A stretch of DNA of 60,525 nucleotides, taken from positions 1-60,525 of the forward strand of contig JABMNR010000107.1 of the NCBI GenBank assembly GCA_013203465.1, read 5' to 3'. This document shows, one piece after another, positions 43,104 to 51,086 of this stretch; position 1 is the stretch's first letter; every line of letters begins with the position of its first letter. Position numbers and translations under genes: made by a program. The DNA is from Alphaproteobacteria bacterium. Lineage in GTDB: Bacteria; Pseudomonadota; Alphaproteobacteria; Thalassobaculales; Thalassobaculaceae. The notes below the pieces were generated by a model. The model made no database searches and was not told where the DNA came from. It saw nothing but the letters and a program-made list of their open reading frames with translations.

Positions 43104-43826
43104 TCAGACGCCTACGATCCCGGGCAACGGATCGAGGCTGCGCAACTCGACATCGGGGTTGCCGGGCAACCGTTCGCGCGCTTGGCCGAAACGGTTGCAC
43201 CAAGCGACCCGAAAGCCGAAGGCCGACGCGGCCGAGGCGTCCCAGGCGTTCGAGGATTGGAAACTGACGGCCGATGGCCCGCTTACTCCCAGCCGGTCGA
43301 CCGCCAGGCGGTAGACACTCGGGTGCGGCTTGAAGACGCCAACCGCCTCGACCGACAGCACGGCGTCGAGCACGGTGTCGATCCCGCTGCTTTCGCACAC
43401 CTTCTCCAGCATGCTTGGAGAACCGTTCGACAGAATGGCGGTCTTCATGCCGCCGTCCTTGAGCCGTTTCAACACACCCGGCACCTCGGAGTAGGTGTGC
43501 AGGGTGAGGTAGCTGTCCATCAACGCTTGGCGCAACCCGCTGGGCGGGCTGCTGTCCGTGAACGCTGTGTCCAGGGCGAAATCCAGCGCCTCGCCCGTGA
43601 CTTGCCAGAAATCGACATGGTGTTGCCGGCCCATCAAGGCGCGTAGCCAAGTGTATTGCAGCTGTTTGGTTCGCCACACGTCCGACATGGTGGCCGCGGC
43701 ATTGGGCGCCAATTCGAAACGATCACGGCACTGGGCGACGGCAGAATGCACGTCGAACAGCGTGCCATAGGCGTCAAAGACGCAGGCCTCGATACCGTCG
43801 AACCGGGTGGCGATCTCCGTGCTCAT
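43104..43826 (-). CDS. (S)-2-haloacid dehalogenase (HAD type II)
   Basis: The 240-residue protein has the HAD nucleophile Asp18 in CVFDAYGTLFD. It also has WRTKQLQYTWLRALMG near 51-66, the L-2-haloacid dehalogenase signature, plus ILSNGSP, KPHPSVYRLA and SSNAWDASAASAFGF, which supplies the Asn and Asp of the active site. It hydrolyses 2-haloacids to 2-hydroxyacids, or acts on a natural phospho- or haloacid analogue. It overlaps the transglycosylase gene by four bases (ATGA). A functional link to that gene is not obvious. Confidence 0.9.
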   Translation of the reverse strand: MSTEIATRFDGIEACVFDAYGTLFDVHSAVAQCRDRFELAPNAAATMSDVWRTKQLQYTWLRALMGRQHHVDFWQVTGEALDFALDTAFTDSSPPSGLRQALMDSYLTLHTYSEVPGVLKRLKDGGMKTAILSNGSPSMLEKVCESSGIDTVLDAVLSVEAVGVFKPHPSVYRLAVDRLGVSGPSAVSFQSSNAWDASAASAFGFRVAWCNRFGQARERLPGNPDVELRSLDPLPGIVGV

Positions 43827-45913
43827 TCATCTCTCCCCAGACGCAGGGCCGCCTGTTGCCGATCCAGCAGCACACCGCAGGCGTAGACACACCACACATC
43901 CTGGGGCCCCGAGGCGCCGGGCGTCGACCGTAGCGCGACCCGCGCGTTGGTGGAAAGCCGGCTGCGGTAGACATGCAGTGCTTCCAGAACGCGTTGAACG
44001 TAGTTGCGGGTCTCGGAGAAGGGAATCCGCTCGATCCAGTCGACGACGTCGACCGAGGGGTCATTCGGATGGCCATGACGCTTGATCCAGCGCGCCACCC
44101 GATGCGGGCCGGCATTGTAGGCGGCGATGGCCAGAACGTAGTGGCCGTCGAACCGCGCCAACATCTCGGTCAGGTAGCGCCGGCCAAGGGTGATGTTGTA
44201 GTCGGGCTCGGTGAGCAAATCGCCGAGGACATACTTCAAACCCGCGTTGCGGGCGGTCTGCTTGGCGGTCGCCGGCATGAGCTGCATCAATCCACGCGCG
44301 CCGACCCGGCTGATTGCGCCGCTATCAAACCCGCTTTCCTGGCGGATGATCGCGTGCACCAAGGCCGGCTCGGGCGGTGCGTCGGGCTGTGGGCTCAGGA
44401 ACGGGTATCCCCGATCGGTCAGGATGAGGCACTTCTGAGCCGCCTTGCGGGCGGTGTAGACGGCGGTTCCGGTAAAGCCGTTGGCGGCCGCGATTTCGGC
44501 GATGTGGGCGGCGTGATCGGCCTGATCGGCGCGTCGAGCCAGCGTGCGCAAAAACCGTTCCGCCAATTCCCGGCGCTCAACCCGGATCAGGACCTCCGAT
44601 GCGCGCACCAGGGGATGTCCCCGGATCTCGGCCAGACGCGCGATATCCGGTGCCGGTGCCGGCGGCAGGTCCGGACCCTCGGCGCCAAGGCGGGCGGCGG
44701 CCAACTGACCGTAAAAGGTGGTTACGTGCGCCGCCGCGCGGCCATACCAAGATCGCGCGTCGTCGGTGCTCTTCAACTGCTCGGCGGCACGTCCGGCCCA
44801 ATAGGCGGCCCGGCCAAGGCTGATCGGCGTCGTGACCCCGGCGTACAGCAAGCCGAAATGGCGTAAGCCAACCTCTGGTTTGTTCATGAAGCGCAAGGCG
44901 ATCCAGCCGGCCAGCCATTCGGCCTCGGCGAAGCCCGCACCTTTTGTCTGTTTGTGGCTGGCGGCCAGCAGATAGGCGTCGTTCAGATCGCCATCGTCGA
45001 TCGACTCGCGGATGTGCCAGATCCGCTCACGCCACCAAAGGCTCAGGAATTCCTCGGCCGGCGGGGCCTCAAGCAGCAGTTCGCGGGCGGCGGTGGCCAG
45101 ACCGTGACGCCGCCGCCAGCGCATGCGCTCATAATGCAGGCCCGGATCGCCCAGCAAGGTCTCGGGAACCCGATTAACGGCGGCGTCCACACCGGCTTTG
45201 TTGAAGCGCAGACGCAGGCGGGCATCCGCCAACAGCCGCCAATCCTTCGGCACCCGCTTCAAGGTGAGGCGGGCGGCGCCCGCACGGCCCCGCCACAGCA
45301 TCTCGTCGAGCCGGCTGATGTGGTCGTCCTGGGTCAGGAGATTACCCCAGCGCTTGATGAAGGTGGCTTCGGCCCGGCGGCCAAGCTCGATATTGCGCCA
45401 GATGCGTTTCACCTCGGCTTGCAGCCGCGTCGGGTCGCCGGTCTCCTCAATCGTTCGAAGGTAGAGGATGCGTCCGTCGGTGGTATGCGGCGGGTAGGTC
45501 TCGAACCAGTCGAGCCGTTGTTGCAAGGCCAGCTCCGCCGGCATTGTCTGCTCGGCGCGCTTGATCAGCTCTTTTTCGTCCGGCCAATCGGGGTTGTCGG
45601 CCAGGAAGAGGCGCACACGCTCGAAGCTGGCCGGCCGCTTCCGGTCCGACAGCCACAGCCATTCGAGCACCGCCGCCAACGCCGGGTCCGGGGTTCGGCC
45701 TTGCACGGCCATGGCCATGGCCCAATCACCGCGCTCCGCGTAGGCAATGGTCGCGCGCCACGCCGCATCACCAGGCGGCAGGACTCCGAGGCCATCGGTT
45801 GGACGCGGTGTCGGGATCGGCGGTGTCGCGGCACGGGCGGGCGAGCTCGTGCCGATGACGGCATGAGCCAGCAGCGCAACGATGATGGGGAGCCAAAGGA
45901 GTCGCCGGGGCAT
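43823..45913 (-). CDS. Soluble lytic murein transglycosylase
   Basis: The start at 45913 gives 696 residues with a signal peptide (MPRRLLWLPIIVALLAHAVIG, cleaved after ARA). A long helical superhelix of repeats covers about 50-520, as in Slt70. The catalytic SLT domain starts near 545: HAIIRQESGFDSGAISRVGA with the catalytic Glu, RGLMQLMPATAKQTA, and AIAAYNAGPHRVARW. It cleaves glycan strands in the periplasm, forming 1,6-anhydro ends. A Met 18 codons upstream (45967) gives a tail unlike a signal peptide. It leads the four-gene minus-strand operon. Confidence 0.92.
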   Translation of the reverse strand: MPRRLLWLPIIVALLAHAVIGTSSPARAATPPIPTPRPTDGLGVLPPGDAAWRATIAYAERGDWAMAMAVQGRTPDPALAAVLEWLWLSDRKRPASFERVRLFLADNPDWPDEKELIKRAEQTMPAELALQQRLDWFETYPPHTTDGRILYLRTIEETGDPTRLQAEVKRIWRNIELGRRAEATFIKRWGNLLTQDDHISRLDEMLWRGRAGAARLTLKRVPKDWRLLADARLRLRFNKAGVDAAVNRVPETLLGDPGLHYERMRWRRRHGLATAARELLLEAPPAEEFLSLWWRERIWHIRESIDDGDLNDAYLLAASHKQTKGAGFAEAEWLAGWIALRFMNKPEVGLRHFGLLYAGVTTPISLGRAAYWAGRAAEQLKSTDDARSWYGRAAAHVTTFYGQLAAARLGAEGPDLPPAPAPDIARLAEIRGHPLVRASEVLIRVERRELAERFLRTLARRADQADHAAHIAEIAAANGFTGTAVYTARKAAQKCLILTDRGYPFLSPQPDAPPEPALVHAIIRQESGFDSGAISRVGARGLMQLMPATAKQTARNAGLKYVLGDLLTEPDYNITLGRRYLTEMLARFDGHYVLAIAAYNAGPHRVARWIKRHGHPNDPSVDVVDWIERIPFSETRNYVQRVLEALHVYRSRLSTNARVALRSTPGASGPQDVWCVYACGVLLDRQQAALRLGRDE

Positions 45914-46084
45914 TCTGACCTCGCGGGCGGACAGGACAAGCGATCTGCCGTAAGTGGGCAGACTCATTCAAGATTCTACACGTTTACGCGGATTCGCGCC
46001 AGTAGCGGCCTTGCCCCGATCCGGGGTGCGGCGTAAGGTCCGCCTCCGCTGACTTCTAACACGCCGAACTCGGGGAGATGACCG

Positions 46085-46984
46085 ATGGGCTACGCATTCG
46101 GAGAACCGCCATTCAAAGGCTCGCTCGTGGCACTGATCACACCGTTCAAGGACGGCGCGGTTGACGAGGCGGCGTTCCGAAAACTGGTCGACTGGCAGAT
46201 CGAGCAGGGCACCAATGGCCTGATCCCGGTTGGTACGACCGGCGAGAGCCCGACGTTGAGCCACGAGGAACACAAGCGCGTGGTCGAGCTTTGCGTCGAG
46301 CAGGCGGCGGGGCGCGTTCCCGTCATTGCCGGCGCCGGCTCGAATTCCACCGCCGAGGCGATCGATTTCACGGTCCACGCCAAGCAGGCCGGGGCGGACG
46401 CGGTGCTGCACGTCACGCCGTATTACAACAAGCCGACCCAGGAAGGGCTGTACCAGCACTTCAAGGCGATCAACGACTGTGCCGACATTCCGGTGATCAT
46501 CTACAATATTCCGGGCCGTTCGGTCGTCGACATGTCGGTCGCGACCATGGCGCGCTGCGCCGAGCTGACCAACATCGCCGGGGTGAAGGATGCGACCGCC
46601 GATCTGGTCCGGCCGATCCAAACCCGCCTGGCGATCGGCGCGAACTTCGCCCAGCTCACGGGTGAGGACGCGTCGGTGGTGCCGTTTCTCGCCCACGGCG
46701 GCCACGGCTGCATCTCGGTGACCGCCAACGTGGCCCCCAAGCCGCTGTCGGATCTGCACGTGGCGTGGCAGAACCGGGATCTGGACACGGTGTTCGGCAT
46801 CAACGAGCGGCTGCAACCGTTGCATGCCGCCTTGTTCTGCGAGACCAGCCCGGGTCCGGTGAAATACGCCGCCAGCCTGCTCGGCCTGTGCGACGGCTCG
46901 ACACGGTTGCCGATCTGCGAGGTCGCCGACAGCACCAAGCGCCGGGTCGAGGACGCCATGCGCCATGCCGGGGTGTTGAACTAA
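46085..46984 (+). CDS. dapA: 4-hydroxy-tetrahydrodipicolinate synthase
   Basis: The 299-residue protein is a class I aldolase-type enzyme. GTTGESPTLSHEEH near 50-63 binds pyruvate. HVTPYYNKPTQEGLYQHF near 109, IIYNIPGR with Tyr140, and Lys168 in IAGVKDATADL (the Schiff-base lysine) complete the active site. It condenses pyruvate with aspartate semialdehyde in the lysine and diaminopimelate pathway. GGGGAG lies just before the ATG. It is followed by smpB after 42 bases and is divergent from the transglycosylase. Confidence 0.96.
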   Translation: MGYAFGEPPFKGSLVALITPFKDGAVDEAAFRKLVDWQIEQGTNGLIPVGTTGESPTLSHEEHKRVVELCVEQAAGRVPVIAGAGSNSTAEAIDFTVHAKQAGADAVLHVTPYYNKPTQEGLYQHFKAINDCADIPVIIYNIPGRSVVDMSVATMARCAELTNIAGVKDATADLVRPIQTRLAIGANFAQLTGEDASVVPFLAHGGHGCISVTANVAPKPLSDLHVAWQNRDLDTVFGINERLQPLHAALFCETSPGPVKYAASLLGLCDGSTRLPICEVADSTKRRVEDAMRHAGVLN

Positions 46985-47026
46985 GACGGGCCGAACCGGA
47001 CGAACCAACGCAAAGGATGCGGCATC

Positions 47027-47497
47027 ATGGCGGGCGCCACGAGTGCCAACCGGGATGTCGCGCGTAACCGACGGGCCCGGTACGACTATCAGATCGAGGA
47101 TACGATCGAGGTCGGGCTCGTGCTTACGGGCTCCGAGGTCAAATCGTTGCGCGAGGGCCGGGCCTCGATCAACGAGGCTTACGCCGGCGAGCACCAGGGT
47201 GTGTTGTCGTTGTTCAACGCCCATATCCCCGAGTACAAACCGGCCGCCCCGTTCAACCATGCGCCCAAACGCGTACGCAGGCTGCTGGTCCACCGCAAGG
47301 AGCGCGACCGGTTCCTGGGACTGATCCGCCGCGAGGGTTACACGCTGGTGCCGCTGGCGCTGTACTTTAATGATCGTGGCATCGCCAAGCTGCAACTCGG
47401 CCTCGCCAAGGGCAAACGCACGGTCGACAAGCGCCAGGACATCAAGAAACGCGAATGGGACCGTCAGAAGGCCCGGTTGATGCGTGAGAAGGGGTGA
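47027..47497 (+). CDS. smpB: SsrA-binding protein
   Basis: The 156-residue protein has NRRARYDYQIEDTIEVGLVL, TGSEVKSLREGRASINEAYA and the basic C-terminal tail KRTVDKRQDIKKREWDRQKA. It binds tmRNA and rescues stalled ribosomes. AAAGGA precedes the ATG. The dapA-smpB order is common in alphaproteobacteria. No tmRNA gene was found in the flanking DNA. Confidence 0.96.
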   Translation: MAGATSANRDVARNRRARYDYQIEDTIEVGLVLTGSEVKSLREGRASINEAYAGEHQGVLSLFNAHIPEYKPAAPFNHAPKRVRRLLVHRKERDRFLGLIRREGYTLVPLALYFNDRGIAKLQLGLAKGKRTVDKRQDIKKREWDRQKARLMREKG

Positions 47498-47594
47498 GGA
47501 AGCGGTCGCCGTCTGATATACCTCCACGCCACGCCTTTTGGTTGTCGGTCGAGTACGGCCTCAACTGATAACGATCGACACGGGAGTCCGTTGG

Positions 47595-48344
47595 ATGCGC
47601 CAAATTGCCTCACTGGTTTTCGTTGCCGCCGCCCTGTTTCTCGCACCGGGGGCCGTGGACGCGCAGACCGATTTCCTGAAACGGGGGACCGATCTGCTGC
47701 GCGGACTGTCCAGCGGCGGTAGCGGCGGGGCGTCGTCCGCGTTGTCGGAGCAAGAGATCGGAAGCGGGTTGCGCGAGGCGTTGAAGGTCGGCGCCGATAC
47801 CGTGGTCTCGAACATCGGCGCGGTGGACGGCTTCAACGCCGACCCGAAGATCCACATCCCGCTGCCGGACAGCTTGACCACCGTGCAGAGCACGCTGTCG
47901 CGTATTGGCCTGTCCGGCATGATGGACGATCTGGAGACACGGCTGAACCGGGCGGCGGAAGAGGCGGCTCCCGAAGCACGGCAGGTGTTATGGCAAGCGA
48001 TCGACGACATGACCTGGGACGATGCGCGGGGCATTCTCGAAGGGCCGGATGACTCGGCGACCCGTTACCTCGAGTCGAAAATGTCGGTGCCGCTGGCCGA
48101 TCGCATGAAGCCGATCGTCGAGTCGAGCTTGCGGGAGGTCGGCGCGGTGAAGGCCTATGACGAGGCGATCGGCCAGTACAAGACCGTCCCCTTCATGCCG
48201 GACGCGAAGGCGAACCTGACCGACCATGTGCTGCGGCGGGCGTTGCAGGGGTTGTTCCTCTACCTCGGCGAGGAAGAGGCGGCCATTCGCCAGAATCCGG
48301 CCAAACGGTCGACCGAGCTGTTGCGCAAGGTGTTCGGCGGCTGA
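47595..48344 (+). CDS. DUF4197-like secreted protein
   Basis: The start at 47595 (MRQIASLVFVAAALFLAPGAVDAQ) gives 249 residues and a clear signal peptide cleaved after VDA. A Ser/Gly linker near 40-50 leads into a mostly helical domain. EIGSGLREALKVGADTVV near 57, [18 protein letters not shown] near 118 and MTWDDARGILEGPDDSATRY near 139 are the DUF4197 pattern as I know it. The function of that family is not established. It is likely periplasmic. An upstream Met at 47538 would add 19 residues ahead of the signal. Confidence 0.8.
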   Translation: MRQIASLVFVAAALFLAPGAVDAQTDFLKRGTDLLRGLSSGGSGGASSALSEQEIGSGLREALKVGADTVVSNIGAVDGFNADPKIHIPLPDSLTTVQSTLSRIGLSGMMDDLETRLNRAAEEAAPEARQVLWQAIDDMTWDDARGILEGPDDSATRYLESKMSVPLADRMKPIVESSLREVGAVKAYDEAIGQYKTVPFMPDAKANLTDHVLRRALQGLFLYLGEEEAAIRQNPAKRSTELLRKVFGG

Positions 48345-48350
48345 CCGGGG

Positions 48351-49010
48351 TCAGCCGTTCAGAAGCCCTCTGATCCGGACGAACACGTCGTCGAACATCG
48401 CCTCGTTCAACCGGCCGGTGTTGGTGTTGTAGCGCGAGCAGTGGTAGGAGCCGACCAGCCAGCGGTCATCGGGCAGCGGGTAAACCGCGTTGTGGCCGAA
48501 CTTGACGTGGCTTTTCTTCAGTCCCAGCGCCGCCAGGGTGGCGCCATGGGCCAACCCACCCAGAACCAGCAGCACACGGAGCGCCGGCATCTCGGCCAAG
48601 GTCGCCGTGAGGAACTGGCGGCAGGCCGTCACCTCGGCACCCACCGGCTTGTTCTGCGGCGGCACGCAACGCACGGCGTTGGTGATGCGGCAGTCGATCA
48701 GGCTCAGGCCGTCATCGGCGCGTTTGTCATAGACGCCCTCGGCGAAGCCGTGGCGGCGCAGGGTGGCGTACAGCAGATCGCCGGCATAGTCGCCGGTGAA
48801 CGGCCGACCGGTCCGGTTCGCTCCCTTTAGCCCCGGCGCCATGCCGATGATCAACAGCCGAGCGTCCGTGGACCCGAAGCTGGCGACCGGAGCGTTGTGA
48901 AATTCAGGATAGGCGGACTGGTTGGAGTCGCGAAATGCGGCGAGGCGCGGACAGAAGGCGCAATCGAGGGGTGGATCGGACACCGATGGGCCCGACAAAT
49001 GCGTCGGCAC
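48351..49010 (-). CDS. Family 5 (UdgB-type) uracil-DNA glycosylase
   Basis: The 219-residue protein has CAFCPRL near residue 17, the first Fe-S cysteine pair. GMAPGLKGANRTGRPFTGDY near 56-75 is the motif that separates UDGb enzymes from families 1 to 4. Further cysteines at about 114 and 129 complete a [4Fe-4S] site. GSYHCSRYNTNTGR near 187 holds the motif 2 His. It removes uracil and related damaged bases. It is convergent with the DUF4197-like gene, separated by six bases. Confidence 0.88.
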   Translation of the reverse strand: MPTHLSGPSVSDPPLDCAFCPRLAAFRDSNQSAYPEFHNAPVASFGSTDARLLIIGMAPGLKGANRTGRPFTGDYAGDLLYATLRRHGFAEGVYDKRADDGLSLIDCRITNAVRCVPPQNKPVGAEVTACRQFLTATLAEMPALRVLLVLGGLAHGATLAALGLKKSHVKFGHNAVYPLPDDRWLVGSYHCSRYNTNTGRLNEAMFDDVFVRIRGLLNG

Positions 49011-49020
49011 CGATGATCAC

Positions 49021-49710
49021 TCAGTCGGCGCGACGGGGGGTCGGGGTGCGGCTAACCACCACGGGCGGCTCGTCCTGGTCCTCGTCTTCGTCCTCGTAGT
49101 CATAATCATCGTCATCGATGTCCTCGTCCTCGACGACATCCTCGACCGGGGCAGGACGCTCACGCCGCGGGCCGCGATCGGAATGCACCCGCTCGATCTG
49201 AGCAGCCAAGGTGTTGAGTTCGATGAACTGGTCGGCCTGCCGCCGCAACTCGTCGGCGATCATCGGCGGCGAGGTTCGGATCGACGAGACCACCGTGGCG
49301 CGAACGCCTTTGCGCTGGACCGCCTCAAGCAGGGAACGAAAGTCACCATCGCCGGAAAACAACACCACATGGTCCAGGCGATCGACCATTTCCATCATGT
49401 CGACCGCCAACTCGATGTCCATGTTGCCCTTAATCTTGCGGCGGCCCTGGCTGTCGGTGAATTCCTTGGCCGGCTTGGTCACCATGCTGTAGCCGTTGTA
49501 GTCCAGCCAGTCGACCAGCGGCCGGATCGGGGAATACTCCTGATCTTCCAGTAAGGCGGTGTAATAAAATGCCCGCACCAAATTGGTCTTGGAGGCGAAC
49601 AGCTCCAACAACCGCTTATAGTCGATATCGAATCCAAGGGACCGGGCGGCCGAGTACAGATTGGCGCCGTCGATGAACAAGACAGTTTTTTCTCCGGGAT
49701 GGAATATCAT
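49021..49710 (-). CDS. NYN-domain (LabA/DUF88-like) putative RNase with acidic tail
   Basis: The 229-residue protein is a PIN-like nuclease fold. LFIDGANLYSAARSLGFDID near 11-30 gives the first acidic site, MDIELAVDMMEMVDRLDHVV near 97 and LFSGDGDFRSLLEAVQRKG near 117 the others. All key Asp residues are present. The last 60 residues are strongly acidic (VEDVVEDEDIDDDDYDYEDE), an extension that may mediate protein or RNA contacts. It lies directly behind the glycosylase gene. The 251-base upstream space is AT-rich and probably holds its promoter. Confidence 0.88.
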   Translation of the reverse strand: MIFHPGEKTVLFIDGANLYSAARSLGFDIDYKRLLELFASKTNLVRAFYYTALLEDQEYSPIRPLVDWLDYNGYSMVTKPAKEFTDSQGRRKIKGNMDIELAVDMMEMVDRLDHVVLFSGDGDFRSLLEAVQRKGVRATVVSSIRTSPPMIADELRRQADQFIELNTLAAQIERVHSDRGPRRERPAPVEDVVEDEDIDDDDYDYEDEDEDQDEPPVVVSRTPTPRRAD

Positions 49711-49961
49711 ATCTGTTTCCTAACAATAGCTTGAGAGAATGAGTTAAGGTAGCTTATGAATTTCAGCCGACCGAGCGACTGATCGATATCACAACTAAGA
49801 ACAACAGCTACATACTAAAAGACCATGCAGGCTCCGTATAGATGAAATCCCCGAGGCGTCGGCGGGTATCAAGACCGATCGACGATGTGGTGATTTTAGG
49901 GCGATAGCACAATCGAGATCGCGAAGGTTACGGATAAATTACGGATAAAAAAGGTGTGCCG
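49711..49961. other. AT-rich divergent intergenic region with an 11-bp tandem repeat
   Basis: These 251 bases separate the NYN gene from folK and are markedly AT-rich. TTACGGATAAA is duplicated without a gap at 49928-49938 and 49939-49949, directly before the folK ribosome site AAAAAAGG (49947-49954). Promoters for both genes are expected here, but no clear hexamer pair stands out. Confidence 0.6.
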
Positions 49962-50483
49962 GTGAACGAGCGGATGATTCTGGTGGCGGTCGGCGCCAAT
50001 CTTGCCGCCGACGGGTTCGCGAGCCCACTGGCCACGTGCGAGGCGGCGGTTGGGCGGTTGTCCGACGATCCGGACCTTGCCGTGATGGCGGTATCGCGCT
50101 GGTACGAGTCCGAGCCGGTGCCGAGGTCGGAGCAACCTTGGTACGTGAACGGCGTCGTCCGTCTCGACACGCCGCTTGATCCGGCGGCGCTGTTGGCACG
50201 GCTTCACGCGATCGAGGCCTCGTTCGGCCGGGTGCGGCGTGTGCGCAACGAAGCGCGCCCGCTCGATCTCGACATTATCGACTACCGCGGGCTGTTGGCC
50301 GAGGGTGGCGAGGGCGAACCGATCTTGCCGCATCCACGGGCGCGCGAACGGCTGTTCGTGCTGCTGCCGCTTCGCGATGTGGCTCCCGCTTGGCGCCATC
50401 CGACCACGGACGAGAACCTAGAGACGATGATCGCGGCGCTGCCGGCCGATGAAACGGTGATTAACCCGCTGGAAATGCGCTGA
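49962..50483 (+). CDS. folK: 2-amino-4-hydroxy-6-hydroxymethyldihydropteridine pyrophosphokinase
   Basis: A GTG at 49962 is preceded at 7 bases by AAAAAAGG and gives 173 residues. Another GTG (49956) and an ATG (49974) are possible. VGANLAADGFASPLATCEAA, SRWYESEPVP and FGRVRRVRNEARPLDLDIID near 87-106 carry the ATP and pterin contacts with the metal-binding Asp pair. HPRARERLFVLLPLRDVAP is the usual C-terminal block. It makes the diphosphate intermediate of folate synthesis. No other fol gene is nearby. Confidence 0.93.
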   Translation: MNERMILVAVGANLAADGFASPLATCEAAVGRLSDDPDLAVMAVSRWYESEPVPRSEQPWYVNGVVRLDTPLDPAALLARLHAIEASFGRVRRVRNEARPLDLDIIDYRGLLAEGGEGEPILPHPRARERLFVLLPLRDVAPAWRHPTTDENLETMIAALPADETVINPLEMR

Positions 50484-50500
50484 AGACAAGCGTTTGCGGC

Positions 50501-50529
50501 TTGTTTCGCACCCGCGAGATGCGTATAGT
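50501..50529 (+). promoter_or_regulatory. Likely sigma-70-type promoter of rpoZ
   Basis: TTGTTT at 50501-50506 and TATAGT at 50524-50529 are separated by 17 bases. They lie 45 bases before the rpoZ start. The -10 box has five of six consensus bases and the -35 box four. Confidence 0.5.
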
Positions 50530-50573
50530 ACGCGGCTCAGTATTCCCTATGGACGTCGAGAAAGAGGCAGACC

Positions 50574-51008
50574 ATGGCACGGGTCACCGTCGAGGATTGC
50601 ATTGTTAGAATTCCGAACCGGTTCGAACTGGTGATGGCTGCCGCGCAGCGGTCACGTGATGTCTCAGCCGGCGCTGAGATCACCATCGATCGCGACAACG
50701 ACAAGAACCCAGTGGTCGCGCTGCGCGAGATCGCCGAGGTGACGGTTGATGCCGAGGCCTTGAAGGAGAGTTTGATCAAGGGCCTGCAGAAGCATGTCGA
50801 AATCGACGAGCCCGAGGACGATGATATGGAGCGCCTGATTGGCGCCGAAGGCATCGGTGACGGTTCCGTGGGACTGGACGGCCGGCTCGGAGAAGGCGAG
50901 ACTCTGACGGAGGACGCGATGGCGGGCCTCGGCATGGAGGTCGAGCAGGGCGAGAATGGCGCTAGTTTCGAGGATGTGGACGGCACCGTTCTCAACGAGG
51001 AGACCTGA
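50574..51008 (+). CDS. rpoZ: RNA polymerase omega subunit
   Basis: The 144-residue protein begins MARVTVEDCIVRIPNRFELV, the omega signature, with AAAQRSRDVSAGAEITIDRD and KNPVVALREIAE following. The C-terminal 70 residues are acidic and glycine-rich (DGRLGEGETLTEDAMAG), which is longer than the usual 90-residue E. coli form but occurs in alphaproteobacteria. It helps assemble RNA polymerase and can bind ppGpp. The next gene encodes the ppGpp enzyme, the common rpoZ-spoT order. Confidence 0.95.
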   Translation: MARVTVEDCIVRIPNRFELVMAAAQRSRDVSAGAEITIDRDNDKNPVVALREIAEVTVDAEALKESLIKGLQKHVEIDEPEDDDMERLIGAEGIGDGSVGLDGRLGEGETLTEDAMAGLGMEVEQGENGASFEDVDGTVLNEET

Positions 51009-51086
51009 TCTCGCGCGCGGGATCGCAACGGGCGGCGTCAAGCCGGGATCACTCCCGGAGTGGCCACCAAGCGTGGGGGTGACGCC

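Noticed and set aside
42247-43677. 476-codon version of the alpha/beta hydrolase
   Set aside because: The extra 193 residues read through the dehalogenase gene in the wrong frame. The start at 43098 fits the family.
45968-47527. 519-codon minus-strand frame opposite dapA and smpB
   Set aside because: Both opposite genes are certain. The frame is an artefact of GC-rich codon bias.
47498-47594. Possible tmRNA next to smpB
   Set aside because: The gap is 97 bases with no tRNA-like ends, far too short for ssrA.
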